64,000 nucleotides of DNA, from NCBI GenBank assembly GCA_900467185.1, contig UBPA01000005.1, positions 124,001 to 188,000 of the forward strand, in the 5' to 3' direction. The notes below the pieces were generated by a model. It did no database searches and was not told the origin of the DNA. It worked only from the letters and a program-made list of their open reading frames with translations. Numbering within the stretch: position 1 is the first letter of the stretch; every line of letters begins with the position of its first letter. This DNA comes from Hyphomicrobiales bacterium. Lineage in GTDB: Bacteria; Pseudomonadota; Alphaproteobacteria; Rhizobiales; Rhizobiaceae. The position numbers and the translations under genes were made by a program. Of this stretch, positions 44,335 through 53,417 are shown in pieces.

Positions 44335-45185
44335 GCGGAACCGTCCACGATGCGACCGCTCCAGCCAGGCACGAGCACGAGCGAGAAATAGGGCGCCTCG
44401 TCGGTCGGCTTGTCGGCAAGCGGCGTCATCGCCGCATTCGCCATCGTCCCGCGCTCGACATAGATGGCATTTTCGAGCTTGCCGGCGGCGGCAAGCGCAC
44501 GGCGGATTTTCGGCAGGTTGCGCCCGACCTTCATGATCACGGCCGCCTGGGTATCGCCGAGCCGGCGGCAGAGTTCGGCCTCGTGCATGGTGCCCGGCAG
44601 CACGGACAGCACGTCGTCGCCCTGCACGATCGGCAGACCGGCGAGCGACCAGCAGCCCGACATCGCCGTCACCCCCGGCACGACCTCGGCGGCGTAACGA
44701 CCGGCAAGCCGCACATGCAGATGCATGTAGGACCCGTAAAACATCGGATCGCCTTCGCTGAGGATCGCCACCGTCCGCCCGGCATCCAGATGTGCGGCGA
44801 CGCTGGCGGCGGAAGCATCATAGAAGCCGGTGATCTGACCCTTGTAGTCGTCGTGTTCCTTGTCGATCTCGACGGTGACGGGATAATAGAGCGGCAGCTC
44901 GATGCGCCCGGGCTTCAGGATGCCCTCCATCTGCCCCGGCGCAAACAGGCCGGCAAGGCCGGACGCCTCGCCGAGGCCGTCGAGAATCGTGCGCCCGTTG
45001 CCGCGCCGGCCGGCCTTTGCGAAATAGGCGAGCACGTCGGCCTCGGCGAGCGCCCGCACGGCCTTCAGCGTCAGCAGCTCCGGATCGCCCGGCCCGGTGC
45101 CGACACCGATCAGGCGCCCGGCCGTTACGCCCGCAAGGGCTGCGCCGCCGGCGCTCAGCTCCACCGTTTCCAGATCTCCGGTCAT
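44331..45185 (-). CDS. cobI: Precorrin-2 C20-methyltransferase
   Basis: A 284-residue SAM-dependent methyltransferase that forms precorrin-3A. An N-terminal stretch of about 25 residues (TGDLETVELSAGGAALAGVTAG) precedes the methylase core GRLIGVGTGPGDPELLTLKAV; VAILSEGDPMFYGSYMHLHVRL and VVPGVTAMSGCW are the conserved loops. The ATG at 45185 has a GAGAG site; a GTG at 45197 overlapping the cobH stop is also possible. It sits between cobH and cobJ in a tightly packed operon. Confidence 0.96.
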   Translation of the reverse strand: MTGDLETVELSAGGAALAGVTAGRLIGVGTGPGDPELLTLKAVRALAEADVLAYFAKAGRRGNGRTILDGLGEASGLAGLFAPGQMEGILKPGRIELPLYYPVTVEIDKEHDDYKGQITGFYDASAASVAAHLDAGRTVAILSEGDPMFYGSYMHLHVRLAGRYAAEVVPGVTAMSGCWSLAGLPIVQGDDVLSVLPGTMHEAELCRRLGDTQAAVIMKVGRNLPKIRRALAAAGKLENAIYVERGTMANAAMTPLADKPTDEAPYFSLVLVPGWSGRIVDGSA

Positions 45186-45193
45186 CGATGCTC

Positions 45194-45826
45194 TCACAGG
45201 CCCGGCCTCGCCAGCGCGTTGATGGCCGCCGCGGTGATGGCGCTGCCACCGAGCCGGCCGCGGACGATGGCAAAGGGCACGCCATAGGACTGTTCGGCAA
45301 GCGCATCCTTGGATTCCGCCGCGCCGACGAAGCCGACCGGCATGCCGAGGATCGCCGCGGGCTTCGGCGCGCCGTCGCGCAGCATTTCCAGAAGATGGAA
45401 GAGCGCGGTCGGCGCATTGCCGATGGCAACGACCGCGCCGCCCATGCGCTCGCCCCAGAGCCGCAGCGCGGCAGCGGACCGGGTATTGCCGATCTCGCGG
45501 GCAAGCCCCGGCGTTTCCGGTTCGCGCAGGGTGCAGATCACGTCGTTTCCGGCCGTCAGCCGCGCGCGCGTCACCCCGTTCACCACCATGAAGGCATCGC
45601 AGAGTATCGGGGCGCCGCCCGCCAGCGCCGTGCGCGCCGCCGTCACGAAGCCGGGGGAGAAAACGAAATCGCGGGCCGCTTCCACGAGACCGCAGGCGTG
45701 AACCATGCGCACGGCGACGTCGGCCTCCTCCGGCGAGAACCGCGACAGGTCGGTTTCCGCCCGGATGATGGCGAAGGAGCGTTCGTAGATGGCGTCGCCA
45801 TCGCGGATGTAGTCATAAGCCGGCAT
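45194..45826 (-). CDS. cobH: Precorrin-8X methylmutase
   Basis: A 210-residue isomerase that moves the C-11 methyl to C-12 to form hydrogenobyrinate. Typical segments are YDYIRDGDAIYERSFAIIRAE at the N-terminus, MVHACG (the catalytic His lies here), and AILGMPVGFVGAAESKDAL near the end. The ATG at 45826 overlaps the 3' end of cobG by 14 bp; a TTG two codons upstream is possible. Expression is probably coupled to cobG. Confidence 0.96.
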   Translation of the reverse strand: MPAYDYIRDGDAIYERSFAIIRAETDLSRFSPEEADVAVRMVHACGLVEAARDFVFSPGFVTAARTALAGGAPILCDAFMVVNGVTRARLTAGNDVICTLREPETPGLAREIGNTRSAAALRLWGERMGGAVVAIGNAPTALFHLLEMLRDGAPKPAAILGMPVGFVGAAESKDALAEQSYGVPFAIVRGRLGGSAITAAAINALARPGL

Positions 45827-47195
45827 GGTCAATCCCGTTGAAGCGAGCCCCTGAAAAGGCGGCGGCGATCCCCGCCGGCCCCAGCCGCGTCAGGCAGGCG
45901 GCAGCCGATTCGCCCTTCTCTATCGTCTGGGCAACCCATCGGCCAAGCGCCGTGATGGCGCAAGCGCCGTCTTCGGGCCGCATTGTCGCAACCGGAGCAT
46001 CGCCGGCGCGCCCGTCGACGACGAGACCAATCCCCGGCCGGCCGTCACAGGGTGCCGCGACCAGGGTCAGATCCGCAGCGCGCGGCCGGGCGCAGCCCTT
46101 GGCGCAACCGGACACATGCAGGTCGAGCGAACCGTCCATCAGCACCGGCGCCTGCGCGATCAGGCGCCGGGCAAGGGCATGCGTATCGATGCGCCCGGAG
46201 GCACAGCCACGCGCACCGGCGCAGACATCGATTCGCAAGGCGGGATCGCCGGCGTCCACGACAAAGCCGAGCGACATGGCGAGGCGCGCCAGCGCCGACA
46301 GATCGCAGCCGGCAGGACCGACGAGGAGAAGCGCCCGCCCGGGTGCCAGCCGCACCTCGGAAAGGCCACCCGCTTTGGCGGCAGCGACCAGCTGTCGAGC
46401 GACCCGCGCCTCCATTTGCCCGAATGCGGGCGCCACCCCCAGCACGACATGCGCGCCGAGATCGAACCGGCCCACCGGCGACATGGCGACATCCCGTTTG
46501 GCGAGCGATGACGATCCGGACGGCACACGCTTCGCCGGAAGGTCGCGGGCGCGCGCGGCTGGCCCGCAGGCCGCGATATCGGCGACCACCGACATCGCGG
46601 CGTCGAGCATGGCATCCTCGGAGCCGGAAAGGCCTGTCGGTCTCCCCGCCACGAGCAGATGCCAGAGCGGCGAGCCGCCGGGCGCTTCCGCCACGAGCTT
46701 GATATCGGCCGCGACGCCATCGAGATGCAGCCTCCCCCCGCCATCGACGACGACCGCCAGCTTCGGCGCAAGCTGAAGGCCGCTGTCGCCGATCCGGTCG
46801 GCAAGCGTTCGGGCAAGCGGGCGCGGATCGGCCCCTTCGGACGGGTCGAGCCCCGCAAGCGGCGGCATTTCCACGGCAATGCCGTCGCACGGCACGATGC
46901 CGGCACGGGCAACGGCCGCCGACAGGGGCGCAACGCCTTCGGGGCGCAGCCCCCGGATCTGCAGGTTGCCCCGCGCGGTAATGTCGAGCCGCCCCGAGCC
47001 GAACGCCTCCGCCGCATCCAGAAGCGCCAGAAAGGCCTCGGCCGTGAAGAAGCCGGAGGCCGGCCGCAGCCGCGCAAGCAGGCCGTCGCCGGTCTGCATC
47101 GGGGCGGCCAGCGTCGGGCAGACACCGCGGCGCAGCGCCGATGGTGATCCCGTCGTCGTCCTATCCCTGTGCAGTGCCGTCCCGGCCGTCATCAT
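45813..47195 (-). CDS. cobG: Precorrin-3B synthase
   Basis: A 460-residue iron-sulfur monooxygenase that hydroxylates C-20 of precorrin-3A; it needs O2 and so marks the aerobic pathway. It has the duplicated sulfite/nitrite-reductase-like fold: an N-terminal half with RPASGFFTAEAFLALLD and LDITARGNLQIRGL, and a C-terminal half with the 4Fe-4S ligand pattern VCAGARGCASG and LHVSGCAKGCARP. Two adjacent ATG codons begin the gene at 47195. It is 59 bp after cobF and overlaps cobH. Confidence 0.95.
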   Translation of the reverse strand: MMTAGTALHRDRTTTGSPSALRRGVCPTLAAPMQTGDGLLARLRPASGFFTAEAFLALLDAAEAFGSGRLDITARGNLQIRGLRPEGVAPLSAAVARAGIVPCDGIAVEMPPLAGLDPSEGADPRPLARTLADRIGDSGLQLAPKLAVVVDGGGRLHLDGVAADIKLVAEAPGGSPLWHLLVAGRPTGLSGSEDAMLDAAMSVVADIAACGPAARARDLPAKRVPSGSSSLAKRDVAMSPVGRFDLGAHVVLGVAPAFGQMEARVARQLVAAAKAGGLSEVRLAPGRALLLVGPAGCDLSALARLAMSLGFVVDAGDPALRIDVCAGARGCASGRIDTHALARRLIAQAPVLMDGSLDLHVSGCAKGCARPRAADLTLVAAPCDGRPGIGLVVDGRAGDAPVATMRPEDGACAITALGRWVAQTIEKGESAAACLTRLGPAGIAAAFSGARFNGIDHAGL

Positions 47196-47254
47196 CTCGG
47201 TGCCCTTCGATCAGCCGTCATACAGCATGCGGCAAGGGCCGCGCAAATCCCGGC

Positions 47255-48040
47255 TCACAGGCCTGTCATCCCTGCCGCCGGGGGCGTCGCGGGCCTGCGC
47301 AGGAGATAGATGTCCATGATCCAGCCATGCCGCGCCCGTGCCGTAGCGCGCGCCGCGACGATCGCATCACGCACCGCACCAAGCCGTCCGGCAATCGTGA
47401 TCTCCTGCGGCAGACCCAGATAGGCGCCCCAGAAGATCTCGGTCCCGAGGTCCTCGACCGCCATAAACGCCTCTTCGCCGTCGAGCATCACCACGACCGC
47501 CTCTGCCGTCTGCGGGAAAACCTCCGAGAGCCGGCGGCCGGGGGTGATGGTCACCGGCTGCCCGATGCCGTTGATGGGAATACGGTGGCGGGCCGCCAGC
47601 AGCTGCATGCTGGTGATGCCCGGCAGCACGGAAACCTCGAACGCAACGCGCCCGCCGTCGCGCACGCGCTCCAGAATACGGATCGTGCTATCGTAGAGCA
47701 TGGGATCGCCCCAGACGAGGAAGGCCCCCGTCTCTCCCTCCGCCAGATGGTCGAGAAACAGCCGCTCGTAGATATCGGCGATCGCGGCATGCCAGACATC
47801 GACGCCCTGCCGATAGCCGACGCCATCTGTCTGCCGCCGTGGCACGGCAAAATCGATCAGCCTTGCGCCCGCCCCTCCGTGCCGGGCGATCATGCCGCGA
47901 CGGACATCGGCAAGCTCGGCCTTGTCTTCGCCCTTGGTCGGCACGAAGATCACGTTCGCCTCGCCGATCGCCCGAATGGCCTCGAGCGTCAGGTGGTCGG
48001 GATGTCCCGTTCCGATGCCGATCACCAGAATCCGTCGCAT
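47255..48040 (-). CDS. cobF: Precorrin-6A synthase (deacetylating)
   Basis: A 261-residue SAM-dependent methyltransferase that methylates C-1 and releases acetate, forming precorrin-6A. CobF is specific to the aerobic route. RRILVIGIGTGHPDHLTLEAIRAI and LVWGDPMLYDSTIRILERV are the methylase loops. It is the first gene of the minus-strand cluster. The ATG has a GGAGAG site. The 250-bp gap up to the divergent secretion gene shows no B12-riboswitch core on the minus strand. Confidence 0.95.
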   Translation of the reverse strand: MRRILVIGIGTGHPDHLTLEAIRAIGEANVIFVPTKGEDKAELADVRRGMIARHGGAGARLIDFAVPRRQTDGVGYRQGVDVWHAAIADIYERLFLDHLAEGETGAFLVWGDPMLYDSTIRILERVRDGGRVAFEVSVLPGITSMQLLAARHRIPINGIGQPVTITPGRRLSEVFPQTAEAVVVMLDGEEAFMAVEDLGTEIFWGAYLGLPQEITIAGRLGAVRDAIVAARATARARHGWIMDIYLLRRPATPPAAGMTGL

Positions 48041-48289
48041 GGCCTCTCCTTCACGGCACGGTCTTGCTGGGCGCGTTCGCCCCGCCGCAGCACCTGCGGC
48101 CTTCTGCCCGTCCCTATAGCCCGCAGAGCCGAAAAACGGGTAATGCTAAAATAAAATCGAAAATGCGCGTTCGGTGATGAAAAATTGACATCATCCTCTC
48201 TAATGTGCCTGCATCTACAAGGGCAAGCGACCGCGGACGGTGGCTTGACGTTCGGGATGGCAGGCGGCTGCCGGGCACTCGGGGTAACG

Positions 48290-50089
48290 ATGACACAGAC
48301 CAGACATTCGGGCGCCGAGCCGGCGCAGGCTTTGCGGGATTGCAAGGGCGCCTTCATCGGCGTCGGCGTCGCCAGCGCGCTCGTCAACGTGCTGTACCTT
48401 ACCGGTTCGTTCTTCATGCTCGAGGTCTACGACCGCGTCCTGCCGAGCCGCAGCATCCCGACGCTCGTCGCGCTCTGCATTCTCGCGCTCATGCTCTACG
48501 CCTTCCAGGGCGCATTCGAGTGGATCCGCGGCCGCATGCTTGTGCGTATCGCCGGCGCGCTGGACGAGGCGATGACCGGGCGGATCTATCGCACCGTCGT
48601 GCGCCAGCCGCTGAAGATGCGCACAGCCGGCGATGGCCTGCAGCCGCTGCGCGATTTCGATCAGGTGCGCGCCTTCCTGTCGGGCGCAGGACCCGCCGCC
48701 TTCTTCGACCTGCCCTGGCTGCCCTTCTACATCGGTATCTGCTTCCTGTTCCATCCGGTCATCGGCATGGTCTCGGTCGTTGGCTCCTTGATCCTCATCG
48801 CCCTCACCTTACTCACCAACCGGGGAACACAAGGACCGTCCAAGAAGGCGTCGGAAACCGGAAACCTGCGCAACGCCTTTGCCCAGGCATCCCAGCGCAA
48901 TGCCGAGGTCATGCAGTCCATGGGCATGCTTGGCCGCATGTCCACCCTCTGGGGCGAGCGCAACGACGCCTACCGCCACCACAACCTCGTCAATTCCGAC
49001 GTCTCGAACGGCTACGGCGCCCTGTCGAAGGTGTCCCGCATGATCCTCCAGTCGGCGGTTCTGGCCACCGGCGCGGTGCTCGTCATCGAGGGCCTCGCCT
49101 CGCCCGGCATCATCATTGCGGGCTCCATCCTCACCGCCCGGGCACTGGCACCGGTGGAACTGGCGATCGGCAACTGGCGCTCCTTCGTGGCGGCACGCCA
49201 GAGCTGGAAGCGTCTCGGCGAACTCCTCACCGCCCTTCCCGAACGCGACGCGCCGCTGGAACTGCCGGTGCCGCGCGAAAAGCTGACCGCCGAAGGCATT
49301 GCCGGCGGACCGCCCGGCGTGCAGCGTCTCACCTTTGCCGACGTCACCTTCACCCTGAAGAGCGGCAGCGCGCTCGGCATCATCGGGCCGAGCGCCTCCG
49401 GCAAGTCCTCGCTCGCCCGCGCATTGATCGGCATCTGGCCGACCCTGCGCGGCGCGGTGCGTCTCGACGGGGCAGCACTCGACCAGTGGGACAGCGACCG
49501 CCTGGGCAAGCATATCGGCTATTTGCCCCAGGACGTCGAACTGTTCTCCGGCACCGTGGCGCAGAACATCGCGCGCTTCGAGGAAGACGCCGCACCCGGC
49601 GCGATCGTGGAAGCCGCCAAGGCCGCCCGCGTCAACGACCTCATCCTCAAACTGCCGAACGGCTATGAAACCGAGATCGGCGACGGCGGCTCGTCTCTGT
49701 CGGCCGGCCAGCGCCAGCGCGTCGCCCTTGCCCGCGCGCTGTACGGCGAGCCCTTCCTCGTCGTTCTCGACGAACCCAACTCCAATCTCGATGCCGAAGG
49801 CGAGCAGGCGCTGAGCGAAGCGATCCTCGGCGTGCGCGCCCGCGGCGGCATCGTCATCGTCGTCGCCCACCGCCCCTCTGCGCTCGCCAGCGTCGATCTG
49901 GTGCTGATGATGAACGAGGGCCGCATGCAAGCGTTCGGGCCGAAGGATGAGGTTCTCGCGCAGATCCTGCGCCGGGAGCCACCGCGCCCCGCAGCCGGAC
50001 AAGCGTTCCAGCCGAATTTCCAGACACAGCTGCAGGCGCAGCCGCCCGTGCTGAAAGCCGTGGGCAATGGACAGGAAACCGCATCATGA
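48290..50089 (+). CDS. Type I secretion ABC transporter permease/ATPase (PrtD-like)
   Basis: A 599-residue half-transporter with an N-terminal membrane domain (about 25-310; hydrophobic segments from GVGVASALVNVLYLTGSFFMLEVYDRVLPS) and an ATPase domain with Walker A GPSASGKSS, signature LSAGQRQRVALARAL, and Walker B LVVLDEPNSNLD. It lacks an N-terminal peptidase domain, so it fits transporters for RTX-type proteases, glycanases or other C-terminal-signal substrates. The ATG at 48290 follows GGGGTAACG; in-frame starts upstream are less likely. It is coupled to the adaptor gene (ATGA). No RTX protein or TolC gene is nearby. Confidence 0.92.
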   Translation: MTQTRHSGAEPAQALRDCKGAFIGVGVASALVNVLYLTGSFFMLEVYDRVLPSRSIPTLVALCILALMLYAFQGAFEWIRGRMLVRIAGALDEAMTGRIYRTVVRQPLKMRTAGDGLQPLRDFDQVRAFLSGAGPAAFFDLPWLPFYIGICFLFHPVIGMVSVVGSLILIALTLLTNRGTQGPSKKASETGNLRNAFAQASQRNAEVMQSMGMLGRMSTLWGERNDAYRHHNLVNSDVSNGYGALSKVSRMILQSAVLATGAVLVIEGLASPGIIIAGSILTARALAPVELAIGNWRSFVAARQSWKRLGELLTALPERDAPLELPVPREKLTAEGIAGGPPGVQRLTFADVTFTLKSGSALGIIGPSASGKSSLARALIGIWPTLRGAVRLDGAALDQWDSDRLGKHIGYLPQDVELFSGTVAQNIARFEEDAAPGAIVEAAKAARVNDLILKLPNGYETEIGDGGSSLSAGQRQRVALARALYGEPFLVVLDEPNSNLDAEGEQALSEAILGVRARGGIVIVVAHRPSALASVDLVLMMNEGRMQAFGPKDEVLAQILRREPPRPAAGQAFQPNFQTQLQAQPPVLKAVGNGQETAS

Positions 50090-51444
50090 GCACCAGCGAA
50101 CCGTCCGCCGCAACGCGCCCCGCCCCGTTACACCCGGCCCCACTACGCCCGGCACAATCGCGCCGCTCCCTGTCCCGCCACATCGTGGCGGTCGGGGCCA
50201 TGGCGGTGGTGCTCGTCGGCGGCATCGGCGGATGGGCCGGCACGACGGAGCTTTCGAGCGCCATCGTCGCGTCCGGCACCGTCGTCGTCGAGAACAACGT
50301 CAAGAAGATTCAGCACCTGACCGGCGGCATCGTCGGCGAACTGGACGTGCGCGAGGGTGAAACCGTCGAGGCCGGACAGGTGCTCGTGCGGCTGGATGGC
50401 ACCACCGTGCGCGCCAATCTGTCGATCGTCCAGAACACGCTGGCCCAGCTCTATGCCCGCCGCGCCCGGATCCTCGCCGAACAGGCGGGAGAAAAGACCT
50501 TCACGGTGCCGCCGCTCGCGCAGGTCGTGCCGACGGACATGGTGTCCACCGGCTTCGAGGAGAGCGAGCGACGCCTCTTCGACAGCCGCCGGAGCGCGCT
50601 GGTCGGCATGAAGAACCAGCTTGCTTCCCGCAAGGCGCAGCTCAAGGACGAGATCGAGGGCCAGACGGTTCAGCTCAACGCCATCGCCGACAGCCTGACG
50701 CTGATCAGTCAGGAACTCGAAGGCGTCGACAAGCTCTACGCCCAGGGCCTCGTCTCCATGCAGCGCGTGACCGCCCTCAAGCGCGACCGCGCCCAGCTCG
50801 AAGGCGATCGCGGCGCCCGCATCGCCGCCCGCGCGCAAGCCGCCGGGAAATCGAGCGAGATCGACCTGCAGATCCTGCAGCTGGACGAGGACCGCCGCAC
50901 CGAGAACGCCAAGGACCTGACCGATGTCGAGGCGCGCATCGCGGAATACGAGGATCGTGGCGTCGCCGCCCTCGACCAGCTGAAACGGCTGGACATCCGC
51001 TCGCCGATCTCGGGCCGCGTCTCCCAGCTTGCCATCCACACGGTCGATGGCGTCGTCAATCCCGGCGAGGTGCTGATGCTCGTCGTTCCCGCCACCGATA
51101 CGCTGACCGTCGAAGCCCGCATCGCCACCAGCGACATCGACCAGATCACCCTCGGCCAGCCGGTCGAGATCCGCTTCAGCGCCTTCAACCAGCGCACGAC
51201 GCCCGTGGTCGAGGGCGAGGTCGCCAACATCGCGCCGGACCAGGTGACCGACCAGCGCACGGGCGCCAGCTACTACCCCTTGCGCATTCGCCCGAAGCCG
51301 GAGAGCCTCACCGCTCTCAAGGGCCTCACGCTCTATCCGGGCATGCCGGCGGAGACCTATATCAAGATCGCCGACCGAACCGTCATCTCCTATCTCGCCA
51401 AGCCGCTGACCGAACAGATGCAGCGCACCTTCCGGGAGGACTGA
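50086..51444 (+). CDS. HlyD-family type I secretion membrane fusion protein (PrtE-like)
   Basis: A 452-residue periplasmic adaptor. A Pro/Ala-rich cytoplasmic leader and one transmembrane helix (about 28-50; HIVAVGAMAVVLVGGIGGWAGTTEL) precede the lipoyl half VVVENNVKKIQHLTGGIVGELDVREGETVEAG, a long coiled-coil (about 110-290), and the C-terminal beta-barrel and lipoyl half (IRSPISGRVSQLAIHTVDGVVNPGE). PrtE/LipC-type adaptors have this layout. It overlaps the ABC gene by four bases. With an outer-membrane channel encoded elsewhere it would complete a one-step secretion machine. Confidence 0.93.
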   Translation: MSTSEPSAATRPAPLHPAPLRPAQSRRSLSRHIVAVGAMAVVLVGGIGGWAGTTELSSAIVASGTVVVENNVKKIQHLTGGIVGELDVREGETVEAGQVLVRLDGTTVRANLSIVQNTLAQLYARRARILAEQAGEKTFTVPPLAQVVPTDMVSTGFEESERRLFDSRRSALVGMKNQLASRKAQLKDEIEGQTVQLNAIADSLTLISQELEGVDKLYAQGLVSMQRVTALKRDRAQLEGDRGARIAARAQAAGKSSEIDLQILQLDEDRRTENAKDLTDVEARIAEYEDRGVAALDQLKRLDIRSPISGRVSQLAIHTVDGVVNPGEVLMLVVPATDTLTVEARIATSDIDQITLGQPVEIRFSAFNQRTTPVVEGEVANIAPDQVTDQRTGASYYPLRIRPKPESLTALKGLTLYPGMPAETYIKIADRTVISYLAKPLTEQMQRTFRED

Positions 51445-51509
51445 CGGGACGAGCGGGCACACGGTCCCGCAGGCGCCTCGTTCCGCAGCAGGCTGCCGCA
51501 CCCCAGCCC

Positions 51510-51525
51510 GTTCAATCGGTTGAAC
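51510..51525. promoter_or_regulatory. Inverted repeat upstream of the EamA transporter gene
   Basis: GTTCAATCGGTTGAAC has perfect 6-bp arms (GTTCAA/TTGAAC) around TCGG. It lies 129 bp upstream of the transporter start and 66 bp after the adaptor gene. A perfect palindrome ACCGGTACCGGT follows at 51539-51550. Either may be an operator; no T-run supports termination. Confidence 0.45.
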
Positions 51526-51653
51526 AATTCCGCGGGAAACCGGTACCGGTCCTTTGAATAATGCAGTAGAGACAGGCATGCCCGACCGAGGCATGTCCCA
51601 AAAGACCTGAGTGCGTCCATACGGTCGTCGAGGCGAGCACGGCAAGACGACTG

Positions 51654-52553
51654 ATGACATCCAAGCGCAAAGGCTATCTCTTCGTCTTCATCGCAATCCT
51701 GATCTTCACATTGCAGGATGCGACGTCCAAGCACATGGGCGGGCTCTATCCGCCGGTCTTCATCACGATGATCCGCTACTGGGCGTTCGCGGCCTTCGTT
51801 CTCATCCTGGCGGCCCGGTCGAGCGGCGGGCTGAGGGCGGCGGTGACCACCAGGCATCCCGTCCTGCAGATCCTGCGCGGGCTCTTGCTGGTGAGCCAGA
51901 TCGTGCTGGTCATCGCCTCCTTCGCCAGTGTCGGCCTTGCCCACTCCCAGGCGATCTTTTCCGTCGGGCCGATTTTCGTGGCGCTTCTCTCGATCGTCAT
52001 TCTGGGCGAGCGCGTCGGCTGGCGGCGATGGACGGCCATCTTCGTCGGCCTCATCGGCGTTATCGTCATCCTCGACCCGACGGGCGACGAACAGGCCTCC
52101 CTGCTCGTCGTTCCCGTCTCCTCCGCGCTCATCTTCGCCTTCTACGTCGTTACCACGCGGCTCGTCAGCCGCGAGGATTCGGCGATGACCAGCTTTTTCT
52201 ACACGGGCGCCGCCGGCGCGGTGGCGATCACGCTGATCGGGCCGTTCTACTGGACATGGTTCGCCCCGGTCGATTGGCTGTGGATGGGGCTTCTCTGCGT
52301 CACCGGCACATCGAGCCATTTCTTCCTGATCAAGGCCTATGAATATCTCGACGCGTCGGAAGTGCAGCCGCTGACCTATCTCCAGCTGGTTTTTGCCAGC
52401 ATCATCGGCGTTTCCGTCTTCGGCGAGGTCCTCAGCGTCAACATGATCGTCGGTGCCGTCATCGTCGTTGCCGCCGGCATCTTCACCGTCTGGCGCGAAA
52501 GCGTCGTCGCACGCCGGGCCGGCGCCGCGGGCACACAGCCGCCGCGCGCATAG
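51654..52553 (+). CDS. DMT-family (EamA) transporter
   Basis: A 299-residue inner-membrane protein with two EamA repeats, giving ten transmembrane helices. The first begins GYLFVFIAILIFTLQDATSKH; SVGPIFVALLSIVILGERVGWRRW ends it with the conserved GE motif. The second ends EVQPLTYLQLVFASIIGVSVFGEVLSV with the matching FGE. These transporters export or exchange small metabolites; the substrate is not predictable. The start at 51654 ('MTSKRKG') is supported by the positive-inside rule, although the ribosome-binding site is weak. Convergent with ung, 9 bp apart. Confidence 0.9.
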   Translation: MTSKRKGYLFVFIAILIFTLQDATSKHMGGLYPPVFITMIRYWAFAAFVLILAARSSGGLRAAVTTRHPVLQILRGLLLVSQIVLVIASFASVGLAHSQAIFSVGPIFVALLSIVILGERVGWRRWTAIFVGLIGVIVILDPTGDEQASLLVVPVSSALIFAFYVVTTRLVSREDSAMTSFFYTGAAGAVAITLIGPFYWTWFAPVDWLWMGLLCVTGTSSHFFLIKAYEYLDASEVQPLTYLQLVFASIIGVSVFGEVLSVNMIVGAVIVVAAGIFTVWRESVVARRAGAAGTQPPRA

Positions 52554-52562
52554 AACCGACAA

Positions 52563-53249
52563 TCAGAGCGGCGGCAGCGCCCAGTCGATCGGCGTGCGGC
52601 CGTGGGCCTCGAGAAACGCGTTTGCCCTGGAGAACGGCGCCGTGCCGAAGAAGCCGTTATGCGCCGACAGCGGGGACGGATGCGCCGAGCGGAGCACCAG
52701 ATGCCGGCTCTGGTCGACGAACGCGGCCTTCTTCTGCGCATAGGACCCCCAGAGGATGAAGACCACCGGCCTCGGCTGGTCGTTGACGGCGCGGATGATG
52801 GCGTCGGTGAACGTCTCCCATCCGCGCTTCTGGTGGGATGCGGCAAGCGCCCGCTCCACCGTCAGCACGCTGTTGAGCAGCAGGACACCCTGTTCGGCCC
52901 AATGTTCGAGAAAGCCGTGGCGCGCCGGCGCAATGCCGAGATCGGTCTGCAGTTCCTTGTAGATATTGACGAGCGACGGGGGAATGCGCACGCCGGGCCG
53001 CACGCTGAAGGACAGCCCATGCGCCTGCCCCTCCCCGTGATAGGGGTCCTGCCCGAGAATGACGACACTGACTTTTTCGAGCGGCGTCAGATCCAGGGCC
53101 CGGAAATACTCCGAGCCTTTCGGGAAGATCTGTTTTCCCGACTGCTTCTCCGCCTGGAGGAAGCTCTTGAGCGTGCTCATATAGGCGCTGTCGAACTCGT
53201 TCGAGAGCGCCTGTTTCCAGCTCTCCTCCAGCCTGACCGTCCCGTCCAT
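52563..53249 (-). CDS. ung: Uracil-DNA glycosylase
   Basis: A 228-residue family 1 enzyme that removes uracil from DNA in base-excision repair. The water-activating Asp68 is in [10 protein letters not shown], the uracil-pocket segment is HGLSFSV, and the catalytic His190 is in [15 protein letters not shown]. Length is typical. It is a stand-alone gene, convergent with the EamA transporter and divergent from modA. Confidence 0.96.
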   Translation of the reverse strand: MDGTVRLEESWKQALSNEFDSAYMSTLKSFLQAEKQSGKQIFPKGSEYFRALDLTPLEKVSVVILGQDPYHGEGQAHGLSFSVRPGVRIPPSLVNIYKELQTDLGIAPARHGFLEHWAEQGVLLLNSVLTVERALAASHQKRGWETFTDAIIRAVNDQPRPVVFILWGSYAQKKAAFVDQSRHLVLRSAHPSPLSAHNGFFGTAPFSRANAFLEAHGRTPIDWALPPL

Positions 53250-53375
53250 CCTGCCCGTCCCCGCCTGTTTTCCGTGATGCCTTGCACGGCAAACGATAGA
53301 TCATCGCGCCGGCATCGCAAGAGCGACGCAGCAATGTATTTCCGCAAACATATCGCTGGCCAACCGCCCGACATG

Positions 53376-53399
53376 CGTTATATTCCTCGAAATATTTCG
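53376..53399. promoter_or_regulatory. Mo-box-like ModE operator candidate upstream of modA
   Basis: CGTTATATT (53376-53384), a 6-base spacer, and AATATTTCG (53391-53399) form an inverted repeat that resembles the ModE/MopAB Mo-box (CGnTATAT half-sites). It ends 18 bp before the modA start codon, a position where bound repressor would block transcription. A ModE-like gene lies at the other end of the operon. Confidence 0.7.
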
Positions 53400-53417
53400 A
53401 TCTCCGGAGGGGCAAGA

